DNA from: Burkholderia sp. PAMC 26561
GTDB taxonomy: Bacteria > Pseudomonadota > Gammaproteobacteria > Burkholderiales > Burkholderiaceae
Length of the DNA stretch: 64,000 nt
Assembly (NCBI RefSeq): GCF_001557535.2
Contig: NZ_CP014306.1
Location: 372,001-436,000 of the forward strand
Direction: 5' to 3'
Position numbers and translations under genes: made by a program. Positions 36,662 through 45,437 of the stretch are shown in pieces; the first letter of the stretch is position 1, and every line of letters begins with the position of its first letter. The notes under the pieces were generated by a model. It worked only from the letters and a program-made list of their open reading frames with translations. It was not told the origin of the DNA and did not search any database.

Positions 36662-38176
36662 TTAACTGCACCGGCCGTACTTGTCGTCAAATCTGACGAT
36701 GTCGTCTTCGCCGAGGTAGGTCCCTGACTGCACTTCAATGATTTCGAGCGGCACGCGACCCGGGTTTTCCAGGCGATGACGCACACCGAGCGGGATGTAG
36801 GTCGATTCGTTTTCGCTCAGCAGAAACTCTTCTTCTCCGCGCGTCACGAGGGCCGTGCCACTCACAACGATCCAATGCTCCGCGCGGTGGTGATGCATTT
36901 GCAGCGACAGGCGCGCACCCGGATTCACCACGATGCGTTTAACCTGGAAGCGCTCGCCATGGTCGATGGAATCGTAAAAACCCCAGGGACGGCGAACCTT
37001 TCTGTGTGTATCGGCTTCGGGCGCCTTCTCGCGCTTGATCCGCGACACGAGGCCCTTGATGTCCTGAACGCGTGAGCGGTCAGCCACAAGAACAGCGTCA
37101 TCGGTCTCGACCACGATCAGGTTGTTCGTCCCGACACACGCGACCAGCCTGCCACCTTCCGAACGCGCATAACTTGCGGTCGATCCTTCGAACAACACCC
37201 GGCCGCTTGACGCGTTGCCTTGATCGTCCTTGTCCATCGCATCCCAGACCGCATCCCATGAGCCGAGATCCGACCAGCCGGCTTGAAGCGGCACGACCAC
37301 ACCCATGAAAGGCGAATCGGGCTTGCCGAGATGCTCCATCACCGCATAATCGATGGAGTCAGATGGCGATTTCTGAAACGATGCAGCACATGGACGCAAG
37401 TATTCGTCAGTGTTAATCGCTTGTTCGTGCGACAAGACACATGCCGCGTACATCTCCGGCTGGAGCTTTTCGAGAGCGGCAAGCCATACCGATGCACGCA
37501 CAATGAAGATGCCGCTGTTCCACCAGAAATTACCGGATGCGACGTATTGCGCGGCGAGTTCGGCTGCCGGCTTCTCGACAAAACGGTCGATGCGATGCGC
37601 GCCGTCTTCCAGCGCGTCGCCCAGACGGATGTAGCCGAAGCCGGTGTCCGGTCGTGTTGGCGGAATGCCGAGCGTGGCGATCTCGCCGGCTTGCGCGTGA
37701 CGCGCGGCGGTATCGATGGCAGCATGCAGTGCCGGCACGTCTGCAATCGCGTGATCGGCAGGCATGGCAACGAGGATCGCGTCCTGGCCGTCAGCGCAAG
37801 CGGTGAGCGCTGCGAGCGTGAGTGCGGGCGCCGTATCGCGGCGCGCAGGTTCGACCACGATCCGCGCGCTCGCGCCGCTGTCGCGAACCTGTTCAGCCGT
37901 GGCAAAGCGATGTTCTTCGCCGCATACGATCACAGGCTCCGCAGCAACATCCCATGCAGCGGGAAAACCCTTCATGCGCAATACGGTTGCTTGCAGCAAG
38001 GACTCGGCGCCTACAACGCCAATGAGTTGCTTCGGAAAGTTTTCGCGCGATACGGGCCACAAGCGCGTGCCTGAGCCGCCTGCCAGGACCACCTGAACGA
38101 GACGCCGGCAGTCAGCCGGCAATCCTTCGGCGCCCGTGACTACGTCTCCTTCTCCCTGCCTCACCTTCGTGTTCAT
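36662..38176 (-). CDS. manC: Mannose-1-phosphate guanylyltransferase / mannose-6-phosphate isomerase
   Basis: This 504-aa bifunctional type II enzyme (BceA/ManC/AlgA type) makes GDP-mannose. The N-terminal pyrophosphorylase has QVVLAGGSGTRLWPVSREN and FPKQL (about residue 30), FVEKPAAELAAQYVASGNFWWNSG (about 195) and GWSDLGSWDAVW (about 300). The C-terminal cupin isomerase has PWGFYDSIDHGERFQVKRI (about 400) and the metal-binding HHHRAEHWIVVSGTA (about 425). The ATG at 38176 has AGGAT upstream. It heads the long minus-strand operon ending with wcaI, so its promoter should drive GDP-fucose synthesis and export. It may alternatively be read through from the regulator gene 126 bases upstream. 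Confidence 0.96.
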   Translation of the reverse strand: MNTKVRQGEGDVVTGAEGLPADCRRLVQVVLAGGSGTRLWPVSRENFPKQLIGVVGAESLLQATVLRMKGFPAAWDVAAEPVIVCGEEHRFATAEQVRDSGASARIVVEPARRDTAPALTLAALTACADGQDAILVAMPADHAIADVPALHAAIDTAARHAQAGEIATLGIPPTRPDTGFGYIRLGDALEDGAHRIDRFVEKPAAELAAQYVASGNFWWNSGIFIVRASVWLAALEKLQPEMYAACVLSHEQAINTDEYLRPCAASFQKSPSDSIDYAVMEHLGKPDSPFMGVVVPLQAGWSDLGSWDAVWDAMDKDDQGNASSGRVLFEGSTASYARSEGGRLVACVGTNNLIVVETDDAVLVADRSRVQDIKGLVSRIKREKAPEADTHRKVRRPWGFYDSIDHGERFQVKRIVVNPGARLSLQMHHHRAEHWIVVSGTALVTRGEEEFLLSENESTYIPLGVRHRLENPGRVPLEIIEVQSGTYLGEDDIVRFDDKYGRCS

Positions 38177-38302
38177 TTTAGTAATCCTATCTTCTTGAAC
38201 GTCTTCCCCGGGTGAAGCTGCGCATTATGATTGCGCTCGCTGCACCGATGATTCGGCGCGGCCCGGTTCGAGCCGTCCTGCACGTCTATGGCCTGTGTCT
38301 GA

Positions 38303-39304
38303 TCAGACGCCCGCGTCGCGGCGGCTTTGCATCCGGTATTCGGTAGGTGAAATGAGAAGGCGCTTGCGGAAGATCTTGGCGAGCCGATCGCCGTTGCCCA
38401 TGCCGCTGCGACGCGCGATCTTGTCGACCGGCAGTTCGGAGTCGGTCAGCAACGTACACGTCACGGCAAGGCGCGCCTGCAGCAGATAGTCCGACGGCGT
38501 GATGCCCATCTCGATCTTGAAACGGCGCAGGAAATTGCGCTCGCTCATGGCCGCCACTTGCGCGGCGTCGACCACCGAGATCGGCCGTTCGCAGTTGTCC
38601 TGCAGCCAGCGGGCAGCCGCGCGAATCTTGTCGCCGGCAGAAGCCGTGCCGCTGTCGCCGAGTAACGGCACCAGCTTTGAAGCCGAGCCCGGCATCAAAC
38701 GTTCGGCAACGCCGCGCGCCACGTCCACACCCAGATCGCGCTTGATCATCAGCAGCGCGCCCTTCATGGATTCATAGCGATCACCGGCTTCGCTTGCCTG
38801 CTCTTCGCGAACTGCGTTCATCATCGAATGTCCGATGCGGATTTGCGATTCCGCCGCGTGACCAATGCCGGCTGCGTCGAGCACCTTGCGCCCTTCTGCA
38901 ATTGACTTGACCACGGTCGTCTTCGAATGAACGCGACGCAGCCATTCAACGATGCGTTCATCGCCCGCTGCGTTGTCCGCGCCCTTGCCGCCGGCCACGA
39001 ACAACGCGTCGAAGCCGCCGTAATGACGCGCGTCGAGCCCGTCGGTCCAGACGCGCACCGACGAAGAACACGCCACGTTGCCGCCTTCGACGGAAAGGAA
39101 ACGTACGTCGTAGTTCCAGTCGTTCCGGGCTTTCAGGACCGCCAGTTCGTTTGCGACATGGAAGACCTCAGCGACGATGCCGGCGCCGAGCAGCGAGAAT
39201 CCGTCGTACAGCAGGATCGCGATGCGGCGGATCTCGGCTTGCGTGCTTCTGGGAGCCGGTTGCAGCCAGCCCATTACGGCGGGTTCAAGACTGGCGTAAG
39301 GCAT
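38303..39304 (-). CDS. GlxA-type AraC-family transcriptional regulator (regulator 1)
   Basis: This 333-aa protein joins an N-terminal DJ-1/PfpI-like domain (RIAILLYDGFSLLGAGIVAEVF; FDALFVAGGKGADNAAGDE) to a C-terminal AraC DNA-binding domain with two helix-turn-helix units (VVDAAQVAAMSERNFLRRFK; DKIARRSGMGNGDRLAKIFR). In typical GlxA proteins the nucleophile elbow has a Cys; here that position reads KSIAEGRKVL, so the sensor domain lacks the Cys. The start at 39304 follows AGGGGA by 5 bases; an in-frame start at 39358 exists. It lies directly upstream of manC on the same strand and likely controls the EPS operon or the divergent glycosidase gene (inference). A paralogue is at 45438. Confidence 0.85.
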   Translation of the reverse strand: MPYASLEPAVMGWLQPAPRSTQAEIRRIAILLYDGFSLLGAGIVAEVFHVANELAVLKARNDWNYDVRFLSVEGGNVACSSSVRVWTDGLDARHYGGFDALFVAGGKGADNAAGDERIVEWLRRVHSKTTVVKSIAEGRKVLDAAGIGHAAESQIRIGHSMMNAVREEQASEAGDRYESMKGALLMIKRDLGVDVARGVAERLMPGSASKLVPLLGDSGTASAGDKIRAAARWLQDNCERPISVVDAAQVAAMSERNFLRRFKIEMGITPSDYLLQARLAVTCTLLTDSELPVDKIARRSGMGNGDRLAKIFRKRLLISPTEYRMQSRRDAGV

Positions 39305-40650
39305 GGCATTCCCCTGCGAACTTGTTGAATCCAACATGATTGGATAGTGCGTTCTCATTGCGGTGCATCATAGACACCCTCAAGTTTTATTAGGTTGTCG
39401 TGACTGAAAGTAGCGAGATGTTGGCGGAAAAATTCCGGCGTCGCCATTCAAATCCTTTCAATGCGTGCGCTGGCCATCATTCACCCCTTTTCCAATACGG
39501 CCGTTCGTTTCAAACACAACGAAATGGGCGGGGGGCGAATTGATTTCGAATAGGACATTGCAAGACGAATGCCAGTTGGACCAGATAGCGCATATCGGAC
39601 AGGGCAGTCAAAACCTGCCAACGTCATACAAATCAACGCTCAGCGCGGTTTCTGAAGCCACGCGCCGCGGGGCTTTCCGGCGTGTCCGCAGCTTGTCGAA
39701 GAAGGCGATTCAAGCACTGGACGGTGTAAACGTATCGTCCGTGATACATCGAAAAAGCTGGTTAGCGAATTACACCGTAAGTAGCTGGCGTTTAAACCGT
39801 GGCGGAACGCACTGAGATAACCACTTCAAATTAAATTACAAGCGTTATGCGGCGCATTTAATCCCGTCTTCCGATTAGCAACACAAACTTTAAAAGTGCG
39901 GTGGCGCACATACATTCCCATACACGATAAATTCCACATAATCGCGTTTCATGCGAGTAACGAATTCCATTAATCCTATGAAATTATGTAACTCGCCTGA
40001 CAAACAGTGCCAGAAGGCAATCGCCCTCGGACAAACAGGGTGCGACGGTCCGTAAGCGCGTCGGAGTCGCTTGCGCAGTGGCGTAAATAAGCGAACCTCT
40101 GGCGGTTCAGTCCGGCCCACTCCAACCAATTCGATACCACCTGTATTGAAGCGGTCTTCAACCGGGCTTGTGTGGGGCTGCCCACATAGACCGGTCGCAA
40201 ACCTCCACTTGAGTGCGTCGTGCGATTTGATACAGATTAGTTACGCGTCTTTCCTTACAGTTTGGGACCACCCGGCCACGCCGGATCAGACACGTGGTCG
40301 CGCAATCCCGCCATCCATATACGATTGGGCAGCCCAATGCAGTGAGCATCCGCCAACGTTCATCGCCATGACTGGCGCGATTGTTTCGCCTCGCCTATCC
40401 TCAGCACATTAAAAAGCCTTATTCGATGGGCCCCGGCACGCCGGCAACCGGTTGCAGCAGCGCAAATGTGGCCCTTTTTGCTGCGTTGCAGTATCGAAAG
40501 TTTCGGGGGTTTCATCAGGACAAGGTACCGGACGGCAAACGGGCCAAAAACGTTTCATCCAAGTAGCACGAAGGTGGCGAAACGGCCTTTTCATCGGTGG
40601 AAACACTTAGGCCGCAGTCCGGACCATCCAGCTTTGAACTTCGGGGCGTA
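39305..40650. other. Long AT-richer intergenic region upstream of the glycosidase gene
   Basis: About 1.35 kb lies between divergent genes. Much of it, especially 39780-40000, is markedly richer in A/T than the surroundings. Frames up to 116 codons (39465-39815) have no coding character. It is large enough for complex regulation of the EPS genes, for example by silencers or the GlxA-type regulators. I see no repeat or RNA structure I can name. Confidence 0.5.
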
Positions 40651-42879
40651 ATGAAAACGACATCGACAACACATCCGGTTCGTGCGGGCCGCACGCTCGC
40701 CCGACGCACGAGGATCGCGCTGATCTGCATCCTGGCCGTGGCGGTATCAAGTTGCCGCGGGGAGTCGGCAGCCGCCCAGGATGCGGAGCCGTCGGACGAT
40801 ACGGTCAAGATAGACGGCGCCTTGTGGACGCCATGCGCAGCCGAATACGAGCGATGCTCCTTCGATGGCGCCAGAAAGGTGCTCTATGGCACGCCCGAAA
40901 AACACTCGGTCAAGACATTCACCGGCGGCACGGGCTGCGACAACGGCGTTTTCGACGACCCCGCTCCGGGCGCGACAAAGCGTTGCTGGGTGGAAACAAG
41001 CTCGAAACCGAGCGGCGTCGCACGCTTTATTGCCGATGCACCGCCGCCGTCCACCCCGCTCGCGATGCAATGCACGGCCGCCGCCCCGGTTGAAATCTCC
41101 GGTTCGAGCCCGACGGCGGACAGCGTCGAAGCCGATACCCCTGGCAGCAACGGCACGCGCATGTTCCCGAGGCGCCAACCGTTCGACGTGACGCTGACCA
41201 CGCGAACGAAATCGACCGGCACGCTCGTCTGGCAGGTCCAGGACGCATGGAACACGGTCAAGGCGAGCGGCCGCATTGCCGTCGCGCCGGGCGTGCACGG
41301 GTCGTCCATCCGATGCATTTCGCAGGCAGCAGGGTATTTCGCCGTCTCGGCACGGCTCGAATCTCCCAATGCGTCGCCGGTGACGCTTCCGTCCAAAGGC
41401 ACACGGCCGGCAGGCATCGCTACGTTCGGCGTGCTGCCCGACCTCTCGGGCGTGTTGCCGCCGGTCAAGTACAAGCACGTCGACCTGCATCGCTTTGGCG
41501 GTCAGGGCGCGGCATATCTGCGACCGGGTCAGTCATGTTGTTCCGGCGACGGCTACCGGCCGCTCTATACGGACCTCGGTCTCACGTGGGTGAACGACAA
41601 CCGCAACTGGTACATGACGGAGCCGAAGGCGCCGAACACCTTCAACGCCGCCGCCGATAACCTCCAGCCTTTCTTTAAACCAGGCGACCTGCTGCGCCTG
41701 ATCCAGCTCGATGGCATTCCGGGCTGGGCAAACCAGACAGGCAAGGACACACATAGCTACGCGCCCTCCTCGCTCACCGACTACAGCGCATACATGAAAC
41801 GCGTGGGCGAAGAGTCGAACCGTGTGCGCTCGACCGTATTTCCGACGCAATCGAGCAATTACTACCAAGTGAGCTGGGAGCCTGATTATGAAGGTGGTCT
41901 TCCGTGGCGCGATTCCGACGCCAATCTCGTCGCGATGTACAAGGCCACGTACGAAGCTATCCACGCGACCGATCCGCATGCGGTGGTCATGGGGCTGACG
42001 TTGTCATCGCTGGGAAAAAACACCGAGTGGCTGAACCGTCTCGCACCGCTTGGGATTGCCAAATATATCGATGGCGTGAGCGCGCACGGTTATTACGATG
42101 TCGGCACGTCGCCATCGCATCCGCCCGAGCGCATGGCGGGCAACAGCGATCCGCAAAAGGCGGCGCAAAGCTTGCCGGCCATGATGCGCACGCTGCGCCA
42201 CACCATGACGCAGATGCTCAAACCCGGCGCGAAGCTTTTCATAACCGAGTCCGGGATCAGCTATGACATCGGCACGAAGTACGGAAGCACGACGCCGTCC
42301 GCGAACGTGTTGTATGCGCAGGGCGCGCTCGTCGCACGCCTGCATCTGATCCTGCTCGGCGAAGGCGCCGACATGAGCTACATTTTCTACGCGACCGATC
42401 CGCCCGAAGTGGGGTACGGCATATTCTTCGACCTCGTGAACGCCGAAGGCGGTTTCGGCCAGACGCAGATCAGCCCGAAACCCGCCGCCATGGGCGTGGC
42501 GGCAATGACGCGTGCGATAGACGGCACGACCACTTTAGGCCACGTCAAGGACACCCCGCCCGGCGTGTATGCCTATGCGTTCCAGCGGCTGGACGGCGGC
42601 AAGGTCGTGACCGCGCTATGGACCCATGACAATGCCGCATGGCCCGGCGCCTCAGGCTTCAGCGCCACGCGGGGCGTGCGTTATTCGCTTGCCGTCGATG
42701 CACCCGGCACATCCGGAACGCTCACCGTGCTCGACATGATGGGCAATCCATCGACGCTGCCTTACGCAAACGGCCGAGTAGCGTTGACCCTCACCGAAGC
42801 GCCCGTGTACGTCATTTCGCAGAACGCCGAGGTGATGAAGAAGAACGTCGACGCGCCAGAGGGGTATGCCGCGAGGTAG
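40651..42879 (+). CDS. Secreted glycoside-hydrolase-like lipoprotein (clan GH-A type)
   Basis: This 742-aa protein has a basic start and hydrophobic segment RIALICILAVAVSSC followed by RGES, reading as a lipoprotein signal with VSSC as lipobox. The first 250 residues resemble an accessory beta domain. From about 260 a TIM-barrel-like region carries FKPGDLLRLIQLDGIPGWANQ, YYQVSWEPDYEGGLPW (candidate acid/base Glu, about 408), GVSAHGYYDVG and AKLFITESGISYDIG (candidate nucleophile Glu, about 532). A C-terminal beta domain follows. The layout suits GH5/GH39-like enzymes. It probably trims or degrades the local polysaccharide, as EPS clusters often include such an enzyme. An 18-codon longer start (40597) is possible. 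Confidence 0.75.
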   Translation: MKTTSTTHPVRAGRTLARRTRIALICILAVAVSSCRGESAAAQDAEPSDDTVKIDGALWTPCAAEYERCSFDGARKVLYGTPEKHSVKTFTGGTGCDNGVFDDPAPGATKRCWVETSSKPSGVARFIADAPPPSTPLAMQCTAAAPVEISGSSPTADSVEADTPGSNGTRMFPRRQPFDVTLTTRTKSTGTLVWQVQDAWNTVKASGRIAVAPGVHGSSIRCISQAAGYFAVSARLESPNASPVTLPSKGTRPAGIATFGVLPDLSGVLPPVKYKHVDLHRFGGQGAAYLRPGQSCCSGDGYRPLYTDLGLTWVNDNRNWYMTEPKAPNTFNAAADNLQPFFKPGDLLRLIQLDGIPGWANQTGKDTHSYAPSSLTDYSAYMKRVGEESNRVRSTVFPTQSSNYYQVSWEPDYEGGLPWRDSDANLVAMYKATYEAIHATDPHAVVMGLTLSSLGKNTEWLNRLAPLGIAKYIDGVSAHGYYDVGTSPSHPPERMAGNSDPQKAAQSLPAMMRTLRHTMTQMLKPGAKLFITESGISYDIGTKYGSTTPSANVLYAQGALVARLHLILLGEGADMSYIFYATDPPEVGYGIFFDLVNAEGGFGQTQISPKPAAMGVAAMTRAIDGTTTLGHVKDTPPGVYAYAFQRLDGGKVVTALWTHDNAAWPGASGFSATRGVRYSLAVDAPGTSGTLTVLDMMGNPSTLPYANGRVALTLTEAPVYVISQNAEVMKKNVDAPEGYAAR

Positions 42880-43022
42880 CTTCATGTTCCATTGCGCTTC
42901 AGACTGTTTCGACGAAGCTGCCGGGCCTCTACGAAAGTTCCGACAGTTTCATCGTCAGGCGTCCCTTAAATTCGATCTCTCCAAGATCATTTGAGGTAAC
43001 GGCGCATGCCGTTGTAATCGCC

Positions 43023-43190
43023 ATGAACCAACACGATACATCGCGCGCTTCGTCGCTCGGCAGCAACCTTCTTCTCGCCGTATTGATCGGCTGCGCCACC
43101 GTGATGACCGCATGTCCGGTCGACACACCCGACCCCGCCGACACAACGCACGCTGAAAACACTACGCTCGTACCGAATGAACTGCGCTGA
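43023..43190 (+). CDS. Possible small lipoprotein (55 aa)
   Basis: An ATG at 43023 encodes MNQHDTSRASSLGSNLLLAV followed by LIGCATVMTACPVDTPDPAD and a polar tail ending VPNELR. The hydrophobic segment with LIGC resembles a lipoprotein signal and the short polar remainder resembles entericidin-like small lipoproteins in layout. No clear ribosome binding site is seen. It sits alone between the glycosidase and gmm on the same strand. I consider it plausible but unproven. Confidence 0.4.
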   Translation: MNQHDTSRASSLGSNLLLAVLIGCATVMTACPVDTPDPADTTHAENTTLVPNELR

Positions 43191-43414
43191 CTTCCTTTTG
43201 GCTTACGAACACGATCTTTCGTCGGTTTCTGCCAGTCCATCGCCAATACGGCGGCTCTGGACGCGCGCTAAACTGAATTGCCTGCATTAAGTGCCGGAAC
43301 AGTCATCGATGCACAGGAAAACTTTGCGTCCTGGCGCCACATGATTGTGTTCCAGTAAGCGGTATCTGAACACGCCTGTCCAAGAACAACGACCATGACT
43401 GAGGTATTTCGAGC

Positions 43415-43954
43415 GTGACAGACCTTTCTTCGTTTTCCGCAGTTGCCGATACTCACGGCACCGCCCACCCGGCGAAATCCCCGGCTACTGCCAGCGCTTC
43501 TCATCTGAATGAAGCGGATTTTCTCGATGTCGTTCGGCTGACACCGCTTGTGTCCATCGACCTGATCGTGACCGACGGCAATCGTCGCGTGCTGCTCGGG
43601 CAGCGGCGCAACCGTCCGGCGCAAGGCATGTGGTTCGTACCGGGCGGACGCGTGATGAAAGGCGAAACGCTCGATACCGCGTTCACGCGCGTGGTACGCG
43701 ACGAGCTGGGTATAGCCAGCGTCCAGCGTTCAGCCTCGCGTTTGTTCGGCGTATTCGAGCACCACTACGACGACAACTTCGCCGGCGTTGCGGACATCAA
43801 GACGCATTATGTGGTGCTCGCTTACTCCATCACGCTCGGCGGCGCCGTGCCTATAGGCCGCTTCGTTCAGCACAGCGGTTACGCGTGGCTGCTGCCCACT
43901 GAAGTGCTCAGTCGTGACGACGTGCATCCGAACGCCAAGGCTTATTTTCGGTAA
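43415..43954 (+). CDS. gmm: GDP-mannose mannosyl hydrolase (Nudix, WcaH type)
   Basis: This 179-aa enzyme releases mannose from GDP-mannose with inversion. Signatures of the GDPMH subgroup are STPLVS-like TPLVSIDLIV, QRRNRPAQGMWFVPGGRV, the modified Nudix box GGRVMKGETLDTAFTRVV ending in RDELG, and FGVFEHHYDDNFAG with the His/Asp pair used in catalysis. Compared with E. coli WcaH it has about 30 extra N-terminal residues, poorly conserved, so an internal start cannot be excluded. It begins with GTG at 43415 and is followed by a strong terminator. It probably trims the GDP-mannose pool that feeds gmd and the GTs. Confidence 0.92.
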   Translation: MTDLSSFSAVADTHGTAHPAKSPATASASHLNEADFLDVVRLTPLVSIDLIVTDGNRRVLLGQRRNRPAQGMWFVPGGRVMKGETLDTAFTRVVRDELGIASVQRSASRLFGVFEHHYDDNFAGVADIKTHYVVLAYSITLGGAVPIGRFVQHSGYAWLLPTEVLSRDDVHPNAKAYFR

Positions 43955-43984
43955 CACGCAGCGACGCAGTCCACTTGATTGGCG

Positions 43985-44010
43985 AGCGGCTTCATGAGCC
44001 GCTTTTTTTT
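43985..44010 (+). terminator. Rho-independent terminator of gmm
   Basis: A stem AGCGGCT / AGCCGCT (43985-43991, 43997-44003) with a 5-base loop runs straight into eight T. Confidence 0.88.
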
Positions 44011-44026
44011 GGCCCATGCACATACG

Positions 44027-44051
44027 AAAAAAAGCCCGCACGAGGCGGGCT
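44027..44051 (-). terminator. Rho-independent terminator of galU copy 1
   Basis: On the minus strand AGCCCGC / GCGGGCT (44045-44051 with 44033-44039) is followed by a run of seven T. It lies 120 bases past the galU-1 stop and just right of the gmm terminator. Confidence 0.85.
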
Positions 44052-44173
44052 AAAGACCATAGCGCGCACCGGGGGGCTAGCGCTACTTGAAACACGGCAC
44101 ATGCTGCAATTGATTACGTGTCCCCGACACGGCCGGACCTGCCTGCAGCTGACAAACTCCGGCGACGTCGTTA

Positions 44174-45133
44174 TCAGGCATCGACTGCGAGTTCGGGCGT
44201 TTCATCCAAAGGCGGTTCGTCTTTCGGCTCGACTTCGGGTTCGGCTTCGGGCGCAGGGCGACGGCTTGCAAGGAACGCCTTCAGATAGGCGTCAAACTGC
44301 TGCGCCACTTCCGGATGCCGTAATGCGAACTCGACAGTCGCTTTCAAATAGCCGAGCTTGCTGCCGCAATCGAAACGCTTGCCTTTGTACCGATACGCCA
44401 GCACCTGTTCGTCAGCGAGCAACGCCTGGATTGCATCGGTCAACTGGATCTCACCGCCCGCGCCCGGCTTCTGCGTGCGCAGATGCTGGAAGATGCGCGG
44501 CATCAAGACATACCGCCCCACCACGCCGAGGTTCGACGGCGCCAGCGCCGGTTCGGGCTTCTCGACCACACGCGCGATCTTGAACAGATGATCGTCCCAC
44601 TGACGCCCGTCGATCACGCCATACGATCCTGATTCGCTCGGATCGATCTCCTCGACACCAAGCACCGACGAGTGATATCGATTGAACACTTCGACCATCT
44701 GCGCCATGACGGGTGGTTCGCCGTCGAGCAGATCGTCGGCGAGCATCACGGCAAATGGTTCGTTACCGATCAGCTTTTCAGCGCACAGCACGGCGTGGCC
44801 AAGGCCCAGCGGTTCGGCCTGACGCACGTACACGCAGTCCACATGCGACGGCTTGATGTTGCGCACGAGGTCGAGCAACTCACGTTTGCCGCGTGCCTCG
44901 AGCTCGCTTTCGATTTCATATGACTTGTCGAAGTGATCTTCTATGGCGCGCTTGCCGCGGCCCGTGACGAAGATCATTTCCGTAATGCCTGCGGCGACCG
45001 CTTCTTCCACCGCGTGCTGGATCAGCGGTTTATCGACGATCGGCAGCATCTCTTTCGGACTTGCCTTCGTTGCAGGAAGAAAACGCGTTCCCAGTCCTGC
45101 GACGGGAAACACCGCCTTGCGTACTTTCAGCAT
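44174..45133 (-). CDS. galU: UTP-glucose-1-phosphate uridylyltransferase, copy 1
   Basis: This 319-aa enzyme makes UDP-glucose from UTP and glucose-1-P. Features are [20 protein letters not shown] (nucleotide loop), [62 protein letters not shown] and [16 protein letters not shown], all canonical for GalU. The C-terminal 25 residues form an acidic, Pro/Glu-rich tail ([20 protein letters not shown]) absent from copy 2. The ATG at 45133 follows GGGGCGG; an open frame extends upstream to 45277 through a tandem repeat but is unlikely to be translated. UDP-Glc from this enzyme feeds the WcaJ-like starter, GalE and glucosyltransferases. Confidence 0.95.
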   Translation of the reverse strand: MLKVRKAVFPVAGLGTRFLPATKASPKEMLPIVDKPLIQHAVEEAVAAGITEMIFVTGRGKRAIEDHFDKSYEIESELEARGKRELLDLVRNIKPSHVDCVYVRQAEPLGLGHAVLCAEKLIGNEPFAVMLADDLLDGEPPVMAQMVEVFNRYHSSVLGVEEIDPSESGSYGVIDGRQWDDHLFKIARVVEKPEPALAPSNLGVVGRYVLMPRIFQHLRTQKPGAGGEIQLTDAIQALLADEQVLAYRYKGKRFDCGSKLGYLKATVEFALRHPEVAQQFDAYLKAFLASRRPAPEAEPEVEPKDEPPLDETPELAVDA

Positions 45134-45200
45134 ATCCGCCCCTTGTTTGTCCGGCGCTCGCGAGCGGGCCAGGATTTCTAGTGAGTGTGACTTGTTTGAC

Positions 45201-45227
45201 TTATGTGGCTTATGTGGCTTATGTGGC
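45201..45227. repeat. Tandem 9-bp repeat TTATGTGGC x3 upstream of galU copy 1
   Basis: There are three perfect, contiguous 9-bp units, with a diverged fourth unit to the left, 68-94 bases upstream of the galU-1 ATG. It lies in the probable leader/promoter shared with the divergent regulator gene. Confidence 0.85.
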
Positions 45228-45437
45228 TTGGCGAACGCATCACGCTCGTGCGCCATGCGCGTCGCAATTTCGATCACTAGCGATCACTAAGGGCCAGCTT
45301 ATTACTCGAATATCGAAACCATCTGCCAACATCTCGTGCTTTTCAGACGACTGATATGACGCATCATCATCGCCGCGTATAGTGCGACGCATACGAGACC
45401 AAATACCCGCCGCTCTGACCGACAACGGAGAAAGTTG

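Noticed and set aside
39465..39815. 116-codon frame in the AT-richer region.
   Set aside because: No codon bias, ribosome binding site or recognisable domain.
40597..40650. Longer start of the glycosidase gene.
   Set aside because: Would bury the lipoprotein signal behind 18 extra residues; the ATG at 40651 places it properly at the N-terminus.
45134..45277. N-terminal extension of GalU copy 1 with repeated Pro-His-Lys from the tandem repeat.
   Set aside because: GalU homologues start at the MLKV-type position and a ribosome binding site lies just before 45133; the extension is a chance open frame.
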